The notes under the pieces were generated by a model, which had not been told where the DNA came from, did not search any database, and was given only the letters and a program-made list of their open reading frames with translations. The translations under genes and the position numbers were made by a program. A stretch of DNA of 58,119 bases, from positions 1 to 58,119 of the forward strand of contig DRKI01000123.1 in NCBI GenBank assembly GCA_011051875.1. Reading direction: 5' to 3'. Source of the DNA: Desulfobulbus sp. Its GTDB lineage: Bacteria > Desulfobacterota > Desulfobulbia > Desulfobulbales > Desulfobulbaceae. Positions 1 to 9,255 of this stretch are shown here, in pieces (position 1 is the first letter of the stretch; the number at the start of each line of letters is the position of its first letter).

Positions 1-594
1 CAGTGGCACCAGGGCCGGCCGCACCGGCACGATCCGGTGCCCGGCCGCACCGGCCATCCTGTAGCCGTCGCCCGTGGAGCCGGTGGCCGGGTAGGAGGCG
101 CCGCCGGTGGCCAGGATAACGGCCCGGGCACTGATCCTGCGGCCCTGGCAGAAAACACCCCGGACCATGCCCTGCTCAACGATAATCCCCTCCGCCGGTG
201 CCGAACGGTGCAGCTCGACCCCCTCCCGGCCGAGCCAGCCACGCAGCGCAGCCACCACCTCCGGGGCCCGGCCCGAGGCAGGAAAGACCCGGCCGCCCCG
301 CTCTGTGACCAAGTCCAGGCCCAGGGACTGAAAAAACTCCATCAGCTCGGGCGCGAAAAAGCGGTGAAAGGGCTGGCGCAGGAAACGGCCGTTGCGGCCG
401 AAATGGTCGATGAACTCGGGCAGGGGCGCAATATTGGTCAGGTTGCAGCGTCCCTTGCCGGTGATGCCTACCTTGCGGCCCGGGGAACGCATCTTCTCCA
501 GCAGCAGGACCCTGGCCCCGGCGGCGGCCGCGCGGCCGGCCGCCAGCATGCCGCCGGCGCCGGCACCAATGACGACGATCCTGTCCATGCTCAT
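1..594 (-). CDS. FAD-dependent oxidoreductase, HI0933/YhiN-like family (partial, runs off left edge)
   Basis: The N-terminal 198 residues are visible; the rest lies beyond the window. Residues about 5-35 form an FAD-binding Rossmann motif (VVIGAGAGGM, then LLLEK). The segment GRKVGITGKGRCNLTN at about 42-57 is the signature of the HI0933/YhiN (BaiN-like) flavoproteins, and ILATGGASYPATGSTGDGY near 155-175 is the second family motif. The ATG at 594 overlaps the TGA of the upstream antiporter gene (ATGA), which points to translational coupling. Substrates of most members are unknown, so a precise reaction cannot be given. It probably acts in the cytoplasm as a flavin-dependent reductase or dehydrogenase. 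Family identity is confident; function is not. Confidence 0.9.
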   Translation of the reverse strand, partial: MSMDRIVVIGAGAGGMLAAGRAAAAGARVLLLEKMRSPGRKVGITGKGRCNLTNIAPLPEFIDHFGRNGRFLRQPFHRFFAPELMEFFQSLGLDLVTERGGRVFPASGRAPEVVAALRGWLGREGVELHRSAPAEGIIVEQGMVRGVFCQGRRISARAVILATGGASYPATGSTGDGYRMAGAAGHRIVPVRPALVPL

Positions 595-2735
595 GCCCCT
601 TCCCGGCCCATCCCGTCCAGCCGTGACCTGTCCGGGGTATAGACCACGAAGACCGGGAACCGGCAGTAGTGGACCACCGAGTTGGCCAGGGACCCGAAGA
701 TGAGGCGCCTGAAACGTCGCCGCCGGGCCGCGGTCATGATAACCAGGTTATGGGTCCTGGCGCTGTCCAGGATCGACTCCAGCCTTGATTCCGCCGCCTC
801 GACCCGGAAGTCGGTCCTGACGTCCACCAGGTGCAGGTCCAGCCACTGCCGGAGCTGTTCCCCGGCGGTCCGGATCTCGCGCCGGCTGCAGTCGGCATGG
901 AGCAGGTGGAGAAAGGTGATCTCCGGCTGGACGGCCGTGGCCAGGGCCTCGAGGACCGGCAGCAGCTCGTCGAGTTCGCCGGCGGCGAGAAAGGGGACCA
1001 GCAGCCGGTCGCAGGAGAGAGTACCCGCGAAACGGACCGCAACCAGGGGACAGAGTATATTGGCCGCCACCTCGTCCAGGACCTTCTGGAAAGCCAGCGG
1101 ATTGCGGCCCAGGGGATAGGCCAGGACCACGGCCCGGGCATCGTTGTATTCCACGGCCGAAACCAGGCCCGAGGCCAGGCTGTCATGGATCGCCTCGGTG
1201 AGCAGCGGGTAACCGAGCCCCCTGGCCTCGTCGATCTCCGGCAGGAACATGGCGGCGAGTTCCTCCTCGCTTTTCCGGCCCCGTTCCGACCTGTCCAGGA
1301 TCCGCACCGACATGGGCAGGGCATGGTAGTGGTGGGCCAGGATGGTGGCGACCCGGGCCAGGCCGCGGGCCGTGGCCGCGTGACATGCCCCGAACACCAC
1401 CACGCTCTCGGGATGCGCCGGCGGATGCAGAGGTTCCCGGGACCACGGCGCCAGCCTGACCCCCTGCGGTCCGCGCAGCCAGGAGTCACAGGCCCGGCCG
1501 CGTAGCTCGCCGCACTGGGGATGACCCTGGCGCTCTTCGGTCTCTCCGGCCCGGTCCAGGGTGAGGTGGACCAGGAGCGGACCGCCAAGCTCGGAGAGCA
1601 CGACCCCGGCCAGGACCACCGGCGTGATGATGGTGGTCCAGGCCGCGAGGCGCGGATCGCTGCTGATCATGAAGACCAGGCCGATGGCCACCCCGGCCTG
1701 GGGAATCAGGGCCAGGCCGAGATAGTTGCGGACCATGGCCGGCGCACCGGACAGGATGGCGCCGAGCCAGGTGCCGCCATACTTGCCCAGGATGCGGGCA
1801 ACGAAGTAGACCAGGCCGACCCAGCCCGCCAGCCGCAGGGCCGCCAGGTCGAGATGGGCTCCGGCCAGGGTGAAGAAGAGAACATAGATTGGTGGCTCGA
1901 AGGCGTTGAGCGCCCGGAACAGCCGCACGTCCCGTTCGGCCCGGTTGATGATCACGAACCCGGCCATCATGCCGGCCAGCAGCGGCGACAGGCCCAGCAA
2001 ACGGGTGGTCTCGCCGCAGAGCAGGAGCAGGGCCAGGCCGCCGGTGAGCATCTCGCCCCGCCGGTGCAGCCGGTGCAGCACGATGTCGATGAGCAGTCCC
2101 GTTGCCACGCCCATGAGCAGTGAAAAAACGATCTCATAGACGCTGGCCAGCACCGCGTGCACCAACCCAGCCTGCTGGCCGACGAGCTGATGGGCCGCGG
2201 ACATGGCCATGCCGAAGATGATGATGGCGATACCGTCATCCACTGCCACCACGGCCATGAGGGTGGCGGTGAGCGGTCCACGGGCGCCCTGCTCCCGCAC
2301 CACGTGCAGGATGGCGGCCGGCGCGGTGGCCACGGCCACGGCGCCCAGGAGCAGCGAAAGGACCAGCCGTTCACGGAACTGTCCCGGATCACCCAGGAGC
2401 CAGGTGGTGCAAAGGACAGCCGCCACAACCATAACAAAGGCTCCCAGGGCCTGGACCACCGAGATGTAGCCCACATCCCTGGCAATGGCACCAAGGCGGC
2501 GCAGCTCGATATGTTCGCCGATGCCGAAGGCGATGAGCATGAGCGCGATCTGGGTGAAGTGGTCCAGCCGGTGGCCCATGGTTGCCATGGTGATCAGGCC
2601 CAGGCCCGACGGTCCGAGGACCAGGCCGGCCAGGATGAATCCCGTGACCGACGGCAGCCGGACCAGCTGGGCGAGCTTGGCAAAGAGCAGTCCGCTGGCC
2701 AGCAGAATGGCAATGCCGAAGGTCACTTCCTGCAT
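591..2735 (-). CDS. CPA2-family cation/proton antiporter with C-terminal universal stress protein domain
   Basis: This 714-residue protein has two parts. Residues 1 to about 390 are a run of about a dozen hydrophobic segments with the Na+/H+ exchanger (Kef/CPA2) pattern; the first helices read ILLASGLLFAKLAQLVRLPSVTG. Residues about 430-714 are hydrophilic and carry UspA-like features, ending in TAARRRRFRRLIFGSLANSVVHYCRFPVFVV, where GSLANSV is the nucleotide-loop motif of stress proteins. The role is probably monovalent cation or K+ efflux in exchange for protons at the inner membrane, gated through the cytoplasmic stress domain. It overlaps the preceding small gene by 13 bases and the flavoprotein gene by 4, so the three are likely cotranscribed. 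The ion transported cannot be read from sequence. Confidence 0.92.
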   Translation of the reverse strand: MQEVTFGIAILLASGLLFAKLAQLVRLPSVTGFILAGLVLGPSGLGLITMATMGHRLDHFTQIALMLIAFGIGEHIELRRLGAIARDVGYISVVQALGAFVMVVAAVLCTTWLLGDPGQFRERLVLSLLLGAVAVATAPAAILHVVREQGARGPLTATLMAVVAVDDGIAIIIFGMAMSAAHQLVGQQAGLVHAVLASVYEIVFSLLMGVATGLLIDIVLHRLHRRGEMLTGGLALLLLCGETTRLLGLSPLLAGMMAGFVIINRAERDVRLFRALNAFEPPIYVLFFTLAGAHLDLAALRLAGWVGLVYFVARILGKYGGTWLGAILSGAPAMVRNYLGLALIPQAGVAIGLVFMISSDPRLAAWTTIITPVVLAGVVLSELGGPLLVHLTLDRAGETEERQGHPQCGELRGRACDSWLRGPQGVRLAPWSREPLHPPAHPESVVVFGACHAATARGLARVATILAHHYHALPMSVRILDRSERGRKSEEELAAMFLPEIDEARGLGYPLLTEAIHDSLASGLVSAVEYNDARAVVLAYPLGRNPLAFQKVLDEVAANILCPLVAVRFAGTLSCDRLLVPFLAAGELDELLPVLEALATAVQPEITFLHLLHADCSRREIRTAGEQLRQWLDLHLVDVRTDFRVEAAESRLESILDSARTHNLVIMTAARRRRFRRLIFGSLANSVVHYCRFPVFVVYTPDRSRLDGMGREGA

Positions 2736-3136
2736 GAACGGGATTCTCCATGGTTTCCGGTTTCCGGCGGGGCGAGCAACCGGTCCACCTGCCGCCGCAA
2801 CCGGTCCCGGTCTCCGGCCGGCACCAGGGCCAGCAACTCTTCCGCCGCCGCGGCAAGATGCGTCTCCAGGGCAAGGTCATCCTCTGCCAGCTGCCCGGCA
2901 TGTTCGACGGCAATGATGGAGGCCGCCAGTTCCACCCCCTCCCTGTCGTCCAGGAGCAGGGCCGCCCAGAGCAGATGATCGGCCCTGGGGTTGATCTTGG
3001 GATCCCGGACCCAGAAGGCAGGCGGCATCCGGACCACGGCCAGTTTCTTGGTCAGGGCCGCCCGGAACCACTGCCTGAGCCGGACCGGGTCCGGCTGTCC
3101 ACCCCGGCCCGGGGCTGCCATCATCTCGCTGAACAT
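2723..3136 (-). CDS. Conserved hypothetical protein upstream of the antiporter
   Basis: A 137-residue soluble protein of unknown function. It is mostly helical, rich in Ala, Leu and Arg, with no signal peptide or membrane segment. The middle part (PPAFWVRDPKINPRADHLLWAALLLDD) looks structured and not like a shadow frame. The start at 3136 is chosen because a strong GGAGAGGGAGA Shine-Dalgarno sequence precedes that ATG by a few bases; the frame stays open further upstream without one. The 3' end overlaps the antiporter start by 13 bases, so it is probably the first gene of that operon and might be an accessory factor. I do not recognise the family. Confidence 0.65.
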   Translation of the reverse strand: MFSEMMAAPGRGGQPDPVRLRQWFRAALTKKLAVVRMPPAFWVRDPKINPRADHLLWAALLLDDREGVELAASIIAVEHAGQLAEDDLALETHLAAAAEELLALVPAGDRDRLRRQVDRLLAPPETGNHGESRSCRK

Positions 3137-3278
3137 CTGGTCTCCCTCTCCCGCGGCCCTGAACCGCGCCCGCCCCTGCAGGCGCAACAGACCGCACCCT
3201 GTGTTCCCTCTTCAGTCCCGGCCCGGACCATTGTACCCGAACCGGGGCCACAGGAAAACTCCGGAACCGATGGAAAGA

Positions 3279-4388
3279 TCAGCCGCCCTGCCGGGGCAGG
3301 GGAACAAACGGCAACGGCAGTTGCCGACAGGCGCCCTCCGGTATCCCGGCCAGGCCGGAGACCGTGATCCCCAGCAGGCGCACCTTGTTCCTTCCGGCCG
3401 CGGTGGCGGCCAGCAGGCCCGGGACATGGCCCATGATATCTCCGGAATCCATGAACAGGATACCCGGTGTCCGGGAGCGGGTAACCGTTGTGAAGTCCCG
3501 GTAGCGCACCTTGAGGGTCAGGGTGCGGCCGCAGATGCGGCGCTGCTCCAGGGCGCCGCCGACGCGGTCGGCCAGGCCGGCAAGAATGGTCAGCATCTGC
3601 TGCCGGTCCCCGGTGTCGCGGGCCAGGGTGGTCTCGGCGCCGATGGACCGCCGCTCCCGGCGCGGCCGGACCGGGCGGCGGTCAATACCACGGGCGATAT
3701 CGAAAAAGAACTCTCCGGCCTTGCCAAAGACGGCTACCAGTTCGCGACGGCTGTAGCGGTACAGGTCCGCGCCGGTGCGGATGCCGAGCGCCTGCATCCG
3801 CCGTTCGGTAACCGGGCCCACGCCGAAAAACCTGCCCACCGGCAGCCGGTGGATGAAGGCCAGGGCCTGCTCGGGCCGGATCACGGTCAGGCCGTCGGGC
3901 TTGTTCATGTCCGAGGCGACCTTGGCGAGAAACTTGTTGCAGGAGACACCGGCCGAGGCGGTGAGGCCGGTCTGCTCCCGGATCTCCCGCCTGATGGCCA
4001 CCGCGATCCGGGTCGCCGAGGGAATGCCCGGATGGTTGCGGGTCACATCCAGGTAGGCCTCGTCCAGGGACAGGGGCTCCACCAGGTCGGTGTAGCGGCA
4101 AAAGATGGCCATGATCTGCGCCGAGACCCGCCGGTACCGGTCCCGGTCCGGCCGGAGAAAAACCGCGTCCGGACAGAGACGAAGGGCCCGGGCGCATGAC
4201 ATGGCCGAGTGGATGCCGAAGGCACGGGCCTCGTAGGAGCAGGCAGCCACCACGCCACGGCCGCGCGGGTCACCGCCCACGATGACCGGCCGGCCTCGCA
4301 GGGCCGGATTGTCACGCTGCTCCACGGCCGCGAAAAAGGCATCCATGTCAACATGGATGATCTTACGGGCCCGGGTCACGGCCACCAT
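3279..4388 (-). CDS. dinB: DNA polymerase IV (Y-family translesion polymerase)
   Basis: A 369-residue Y-family polymerase that copies damaged or mispaired templates. The catalytic carboxylates are present: VDMDAFFAAVEQ at the N-terminus and PLSLDEAYLDVT around residue 100. Finger residues YEARAFGI and the helix-hairpin-helix segment FFGVGPVTERRMQALGI follow, and the little-finger domain ends in QLPLPF, a plausible beta-clamp-binding motif. The start at 4388 leaves only seven residues before the conserved IIHVDMDAFF strand and gives the usual family length. The frame is open for 86 more codons upstream, including an ATG at 4466, but that extension resembles no polymerase domain. Transcribed leftward and alone. 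No clear LexA operator was seen in the upstream region. Confidence 0.95.
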   Translation of the reverse strand: MVAVTRARKIIHVDMDAFFAAVEQRDNPALRGRPVIVGGDPRGRGVVAACSYEARAFGIHSAMSCARALRLCPDAVFLRPDRDRYRRVSAQIMAIFCRYTDLVEPLSLDEAYLDVTRNHPGIPSATRIAVAIRREIREQTGLTASAGVSCNKFLAKVASDMNKPDGLTVIRPEQALAFIHRLPVGRFFGVGPVTERRMQALGIRTGADLYRYSRRELVAVFGKAGEFFFDIARGIDRRPVRPRRERRSIGAETTLARDTGDRQQMLTILAGLADRVGGALEQRRICGRTLTLKVRYRDFTTVTRSRTPGILFMDSGDIMGHVPGLLAATAAGRNKVRLLGITVSGLAGIPEGACRQLPLPFVPLPRQGG

Positions 4389-4757
4389 GTCCCGGCCGGC
4401 CGGCCGCGCGCCGGCAGATGGACCGGTTCCTGCTTCGCCATTGACATTCGCATACACCGGAGGCATAGTACAAGAAGAGTTCTTCCGTGCACGCCCGTTT
4501 CGTTCTTCCTTCCCTTTCCCGGCAGACAGGATGCAACGCGCATGGTCACAGGGTTGTGGTCCAAACCACCACCGGCAGGCAACCCCGTGATCGAAACCGG
4601 TCATGGGATATGCTGATCGAACTTCACAATTCCACATCCCCTGCATCGGGATGTTCGAGCGCGTGCAGGCAAGCTGGGCACGAAACTCCGGATGGGGTGC
4701 CCTGTGGCCGCCTGCCAGCGATCAGTACCAGGTCTACTTCAACCCGCAAGGTCCGGC
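4389..4757. other. Divergent intergenic region between dinB and the epimerase gene
   Basis: About 370 bases without a supported gene. The short open frames here are GC-rich shadows or the upstream extension of dinB. The only translation signal recognised is AAGG at 4749-4752, ahead of the epimerase ATG at 4758. No convincing promoter, LexA box or terminator was found by eye. Confidence 0.5.
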
Positions 4758-5792
4758 ATGACGACATACCAGCAAAGACAGCAGCAGCTCACCGAAAACC
4801 CTCACACGTGGCTCATAACCGGCGTTGCCGGATTTATCGGCTCCAACCTGCTGGAGACCCTGCTCCGCCTGGACCAGCGGGTCGTCGGCCTGGACAACTT
4901 CTCCACCGGTTTTCGCCACAACCTGGACGAGGTGCGGAACCTGGTCACGGACGAACAGTGGCGCCGCTTCTCCTTCATCGAGGGTGACATCCGGGACATG
5001 GAGACCTGCCGGCGGGCCTGCGCAAAGGCGGACTACGTGCTCCACCAGGCGGCGCTCGGCTCGGTGCCCCGCTCCATCGAGGACCCAGTGACCACCAATG
5101 CCAACAACATCTCCGGCTTTCTCAACATGCTGGTGGCTGCCCGGGACGCCGGGGTGAAACGGTTTGTCTATGCCGCGTCCAGCTCCACCTACGGTGATCA
5201 CCCGGATCTGCCCAAGCAGGAGGAAAAAATCGGCAACCCCCTCTCGCCCTACGCGGTGACCAAGCTGGTCAACGAACTCTATGCCCGGGTCTTTGCCAGA
5301 ACCTACGGCTTCAGGACCATCGGCCTGCGCTATTTCAACATCTTCGGCCAGCGCCAGGACCCGGATGGGGCCTATGCCGCGGTGATCCCAAAGTGGTTCG
5401 CCGGCCTGCTCAAGGACGAGCCGGTCTATATCAACGGCGACGGCGAGACCAGCCGCGACTTCTGCTTCATCGACAACTGTGTCCAGGCCAACATCATGGC
5501 CGCCACCGTGGAAGACGACCGGGCCACGGACCAGGTGTATAACATCGCCTTTGGCCAGCGGACCACGCTCAACGAGCTGTTTGTCCTGATCAGGGAGCGG
5601 GTGGCGCCGGAGCATTCCGGGGCCGCGACAGCACAGCCTGTCTACCGCGACTTCCGGGCCGGAGATGTCCGCCATTCGCTTGCCGACATCAGCAAGGCGG
5701 CAGAACTGCTGGGCTACGAGCCCGCCTACTCGGTGCGCGACGGGCTGGACAGGGCGGCGCGCTGGTACATCCGCAGGTTCACCGCCGGCTGA
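4758..5792 (+). CDS. NAD-dependent UDP-sugar epimerase (WbpP/TviC type, UDP-GlcNAc/UDP-GlcNAcA 4-epimerase)
   Basis: A 344-residue extended short-chain dehydrogenase that interconverts the C4 configuration of a UDP-hexosamine for surface polysaccharide synthesis. It shows the [12 protein letters not shown] dinucleotide loop (about 18-29), [18 protein letters not shown], the catalytic SSSTYGD serine/threonine and the YAVTK tyrosine-lysine pair, then [13 protein letters not shown], typical of the WbpP/TviC subgroup. The length matches WbpP (about 340). The ATG at 4758 was preferred to one 66 bases upstream because it has AAGG in front and removes an unrelated leader. It stands alone, divergent from dinB. 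Exact substrate (N-acetylhexosamine or uronate form) is an inference from the subgroup. Confidence 0.93.
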   Translation: MTTYQQRQQQLTENPHTWLITGVAGFIGSNLLETLLRLDQRVVGLDNFSTGFRHNLDEVRNLVTDEQWRRFSFIEGDIRDMETCRRACAKADYVLHQAALGSVPRSIEDPVTTNANNISGFLNMLVAARDAGVKRFVYAASSSTYGDHPDLPKQEEKIGNPLSPYAVTKLVNELYARVFARTYGFRTIGLRYFNIFGQRQDPDGAYAAVIPKWFAGLLKDEPVYINGDGETSRDFCFIDNCVQANIMAATVEDDRATDQVYNIAFGQRTTLNELFVLIRERVAPEHSGAATAQPVYRDFRAGDVRHSLADISKAAELLGYEPAYSVRDGLDRAARWYIRRFTAG

Positions 5793-5814
5793 CACACAGC
5801 AGAAACGTACGCTG

Positions 5815-5988
5815 TCACAGGCAACTGCTGCCTCCCCTCTCCTCCACCAGCACGGTATCATTGCCCCGGGGAACAAGGACCAGCGAACGGTCCCGCTTCC
5901 AGGTCAGCAGCTCCAGCTTTCCGCCGACCGGGAGCTTCTGCAGACGACCGGGGACAACGGTCACGGCCTCGCCGATGTCAATCACCAT
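5815..5988 (-). CDS. Small protein of 57 residues overlapping the end of the binding-protein gene
   Basis: A very short gene reading MVIDIGEAVTVVPGRLQKL, then VGGKLELLTWKRDRSLVLVPRG and a Gly-rich acidic tail. The alternation of hydrophobic and charged residues suggests a small beta-barrel or beta-sheet protein. Its ATG at 5988 lies 11 bases inside the upstream gene, in another frame, and AGGGG at 5995-5999 provides a Shine-Dalgarno site at good spacing, so translation is probably coupled. An alternative ATG is at 5994. I know no function. It lies below usual gene-caller length limits, and the evidence is codon-like composition plus the start signal only. Confidence 0.5.
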   Translation of the reverse strand: MVIDIGEAVTVVPGRLQKLPVGGKLELLTWKRDRSLVLVPRGNDTVLVEERGGSSCL

Positions 5989-6754
5989 GGTCATACCCCT
6001 GTGAAAGGCCCTTGTAGCGGCAGAGAATCCGCTCCACGGTGCCGTCCTTCTTCATGGCGGCCAGGGCCGCGCCAACCTTGTGAACAAGGGTATCCGGGGT
6101 GTTGGGGTTGAAGGCCATGTAATACTCCTGCCGGAAGAGAAACAGGGCCTTGGCAAAGGTCGCAGGGGGAACCCCCAGCCGTTCCGCCCGCAACCGGACC
6201 GTCTTCTCCACGTCAACGATCAGGTCGACCCGGCCGTTGAGCAGTTTCTTCATGTTCAGGAGCTGGTAAGAGACCGGGTCAAGGCTGACAGAACCGAAAC
6301 CGTGCCGGCGCAGGAACTGGCCGTGCACGCTGTCTCTGAGGATACCGATCCGGTATGCGCGGGCATCGGCAAGGGTCTGGAGCCGGATATCGTCCCTGGC
6401 CGCAAGCTTGAAAAAATAAAAGCTGTCCGGCGGGACCAGGGGGCCCACCCACTTGAACAGGGATTCCCGATCCGGCGTGCGGAGGATGGTGTAGATCAGG
6501 GTGTTTTCCCTGTGCAGGGCCGTGTAATAGGCCCTGGCCCACGGCATGATCCGGATCCCCCCACCGGCGATGGCCACGCCGGCCCGATGCAGGGCCTGCT
6601 CAACGATCTCGGTGGAGATGCCGACCACCTTTCCCTTGCTGACAAAATTGTACGGCACCCACTCCTCGGTAACCACCGCCACTTCGACGGCGGGAAGATA
6701 GCGCGGCGCACAGAACAGGTACAACAGAAAACAGAGAACAAAATATATCTTCAT
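5978..6754 (-). CDS. Periplasmic substrate-binding protein, family 3 (amino-acid-type) solute binding
   Basis: A 258-residue secreted protein with a signal peptide (MKIYFVLCFLLYLFCAPRYLPA) and a type II periplasmic binding fold: VVTEEWVPYNFVSKGKVVGISTEIV at the start, LKLAARD/IGILRDSV in the middle, and GRVDLIVD with the C-terminal hinge strands. It probably captures an amino acid or other small polar ligand. No ABC permease or ATPase gene is adjacent. It is instead divergent from a membrane hybrid kinase gene (6994), so a signalling role as extracytoplasmic sensor is possible. The start at 6754 is chosen because it begins the signal peptide; an in-frame ATG 39 bases earlier would add an acidic stretch. 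Confidence 0.85.
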   Translation of the reverse strand: MKIYFVLCFLLYLFCAPRYLPAVEVAVVTEEWVPYNFVSKGKVVGISTEIVEQALHRAGVAIAGGGIRIMPWARAYYTALHRENTLIYTILRTPDRESLFKWVGPLVPPDSFYFFKLAARDDIRLQTLADARAYRIGILRDSVHGQFLRRHGFGSVSLDPVSYQLLNMKKLLNGRVDLIVDVEKTVRLRAERLGVPPATFAKALFLFRQEYYMAFNPNTPDTLVHKVGAALAAMKKDGTVERILCRYKGLSQGYDHGD

Positions 6755-6993
6755 GGACTGGGAATACTGGTCGACCTGGAAACGTTCATCCAACTCCTCT
6801 TACCCCTGGACCGAAAAAAAAACAATCACTATGAGCCATTGTCGGGCAAGGACTTTCCGGCTCCAGGGCCCTGTCCGCCGCCGCAGGTGTCACTTTGTAT
6901 TATACTTTTTCTTTTTTCCTGTGATATCCTGAACAATGAACCGGGCCCCGCCCTTTCCGTCAACCATCCGGCTACGACTTTGTTTCCGCCTCC

Positions 6994-9216
6994 ATGCAGT
7001 TTCGCCCATCATCACTGCTGAAAAAACGCACCGTTGCCCGTGACATGGTCCTTGGCCTGACCCTGACCGTGCTCCTGGTGGTTGCCCTGCTGGGCGTCTC
7101 CTACCTGGTGATCTCCAACCGGGCCCTGTCCCGGGACCTCCGGACCAGGGCCGACCGGCTCATTGGCGAGGTGGCCAGTGTCCTCTATTTCCCCCTGCTC
7201 AACCTGGACAACCAGACCATCCGTCATATTGCCGGCGTCTACCTGGAAAGCAACGATTACATCTCCGGCATCACGGTGCGCACCGACTTCGGCGAAACCG
7301 TCATCGACAAGAAAGACGAATCCGACTGGCTCCTGAGCCGGACCAGGGTCCTGAAAAAAAACGACCGGGAGATCGGTACGGTCTCCCTCTACTTCAACGA
7401 CGGCAAACTGTTGGGCGCCCGGCGCAATACCATCCGTACCGCCCTGGTGCTCACCCTGGTCATCATCGGCATCATGGTCATCTGCATCAACCTGTTTCTG
7501 CACTACTGGCTCAACCGGCCCTTTGAGCAGCTTATCATGGGCATCAGGCGCATCGCCAGCGGTGACTACGACAACCCCCTCCCGGCCCCGCCCCAGACGG
7601 AGCTGGCCGCCATCACCCACGAGGTCAACATCATGGCCCGCCAGATCGCCACCAAGAACGAGGAGCTGGCGAAGTCGGAAAAAAAATACCGGTCCATCTT
7701 CAACGGCGCCCAGGAAGGGATCTTCCAGAGTACAGTGGGCGGCAGGTTTCTCACCGCCAACCCGGCCATGGCCAGGATATTCGGCTACGATTCACCGCAG
7801 GAACTGATCCGGAGGTGTACCGATATTCCCCACCAGCTCTATGTCGACCCCATGCAGCGCCAGGAGCTGATCAACAGGCTGCGCAAGGGCGAAGCGGTCA
7901 CCAGGTTCACCACCCGGTTCCGGCACCGCGACGGTCATACCCTTTGGGTCTCGCTCAACGCCCGCGGCATCCCGGGCCCTGACGGCGACCTGCAGTACAT
8001 CGAGGGCATGCTCGAGGATATCAGCGAGCAGAAGAAGATGGAAGAGGAGCTCCGCCAGGCCCAGAAGATGGAAGCCATCGGCACCCTGGCCGGCGGCATC
8101 GCCCATGACTTCAACAACATCCTGTTTGCCATCTTCGGCTACCTGGAGCTGGCCCAGGCCCAGGCCGGGCACAACCCCCAGCTGACCGCCAGCCTGGCCC
8201 GGGCCCTGGAAGGAGCCAAGCGGGCCCGCGACCTGGTCCGGCAGATCCTGACCGTCAGCCGCAAAGCGGCACGGGAGGTGCGGCCGGTGCGGGCGGCCGA
8301 TATCGTGACCGAGGCCCTTGGCCTGCTGCGCTCCTCGATCCCGGCAACGGTGGCCATCCGCCAGGAGATCGAATCCACGGCCACCATCCTTGCCGATCCG
8401 ACCCAGATCCACCAGGTGGTGATGAACCTGTGCACCAACAGCTACCATGCCCTCGGCGACAGCAGCGGCACGGTCCGGGTCACGCTCAGGGATATCGTGG
8501 TGGGCCGCGACACCGGTACCACGGGCGCAGACCTTGCCCCGGGCCGATACGTCCTGCTGGAGGTGGAGGATACAGGGTGCGGCATGGACGAGGAAACCAT
8601 GGCCAAGATCTTCGAACCCTACTTCACATCCAAACAGCAGGGCAAAGGGACCGGACTGGGCCTGGCCATGGTGCACGGCATCGTGGAGAGCTACCAGGGC
8701 AGGATCACGGTGCAGAGCAGGCCGGGTGAAGGTTCCCTGTTCCGCATCTTCCTGCCGGCGGCAGAGATCAAGGCAGGGGAGCAGCCGCGGCAACAGGTTC
8801 TTCCCGAACGGGACGGCAACGGCCGGGAACGGATCATGCTGGTGGATGACGAGCCGATGATCCGGACGCTGCTCCAGGAATACCTGTCAACCTGCGGCTA
8901 CAGGGTGGCGACCTTTGCCTCCGGTGAGGCGGCGCTGGCCGCCTTTGCCGGGGCCCCGGACTCCTGGGACCTGGTCATCACCGACATGACCATGCCCGGC
9001 ATGACCGGCATAGAACTGGCGGCGGAGATCATGAAACTCCGTGCCAGCCAGCCGGTCATCCTCTGCACCGGATACTCGGCAGCGATGAACAGGGAACAAA
9101 ACGAGGCGACCGGCATACGGGCCTACCTGCAGAAACCGGTCTCCATGGAAGATCTTTCCCGCTGCGTCAGCGAGCTCCTGCAGGCCGAACCGCATACCGC
9201 GAGCGCCCCGGCCTGA
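6994..9216 (+). CDS. Hybrid sensor histidine kinase (periplasmic sensor, HAMP, PAS, HisKA/HATPase, receiver)
   Basis: A 740-residue inner-membrane sensor. Transmembrane helices at about 17-40 and 150-170 flank a periplasmic domain of about 110 residues. A HAMP-like linker, then a PAS domain (about 230-345, [13 protein letters not shown]...) lead to the phospho-acceptor box [11 protein letters not shown] with His371. The ATP-binding N, G1 and G2 boxes ([31 protein letters not shown]) follow, then a C-terminal receiver with acceptor Asp664 in VITDMTMPG. There is no DNA-binding output, so phosphate is probably passed to a separate protein. It is divergent from the binding-protein gene, a possible partner. 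About 240 bases separate the two; I did not find a convincing promoter pair there. Confidence 0.95.
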   Translation: MQFRPSSLLKKRTVARDMVLGLTLTVLLVVALLGVSYLVISNRALSRDLRTRADRLIGEVASVLYFPLLNLDNQTIRHIAGVYLESNDYISGITVRTDFGETVIDKKDESDWLLSRTRVLKKNDREIGTVSLYFNDGKLLGARRNTIRTALVLTLVIIGIMVICINLFLHYWLNRPFEQLIMGIRRIASGDYDNPLPAPPQTELAAITHEVNIMARQIATKNEELAKSEKKYRSIFNGAQEGIFQSTVGGRFLTANPAMARIFGYDSPQELIRRCTDIPHQLYVDPMQRQELINRLRKGEAVTRFTTRFRHRDGHTLWVSLNARGIPGPDGDLQYIEGMLEDISEQKKMEEELRQAQKMEAIGTLAGGIAHDFNNILFAIFGYLELAQAQAGHNPQLTASLARALEGAKRARDLVRQILTVSRKAAREVRPVRAADIVTEALGLLRSSIPATVAIRQEIESTATILADPTQIHQVVMNLCTNSYHALGDSSGTVRVTLRDIVVGRDTGTTGADLAPGRYVLLEVEDTGCGMDEETMAKIFEPYFTSKQQGKGTGLGLAMVHGIVESYQGRITVQSRPGEGSLFRIFLPAAEIKAGEQPRQQVLPERDGNGRERIMLVDDEPMIRTLLQEYLSTCGYRVATFASGEAALAAFAGAPDSWDLVITDMTMPGMTGIELAAEIMKLRASQPVILCTGYSAAMNREQNEATGIRAYLQKPVSMEDLSRCVSELLQAEPHTASAPA

Positions 9217-9255
9217 CACAACCATGCACCGGGACACCGGCACCCCGGCATTCTC

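Noticed and set aside
4389-4646. N-terminal extension of DNA polymerase IV by 86 residues
   Set aside because: The extension has no polymerase-like sequence or ribosome site; the enzyme fold starts right after the ATG at 4388.
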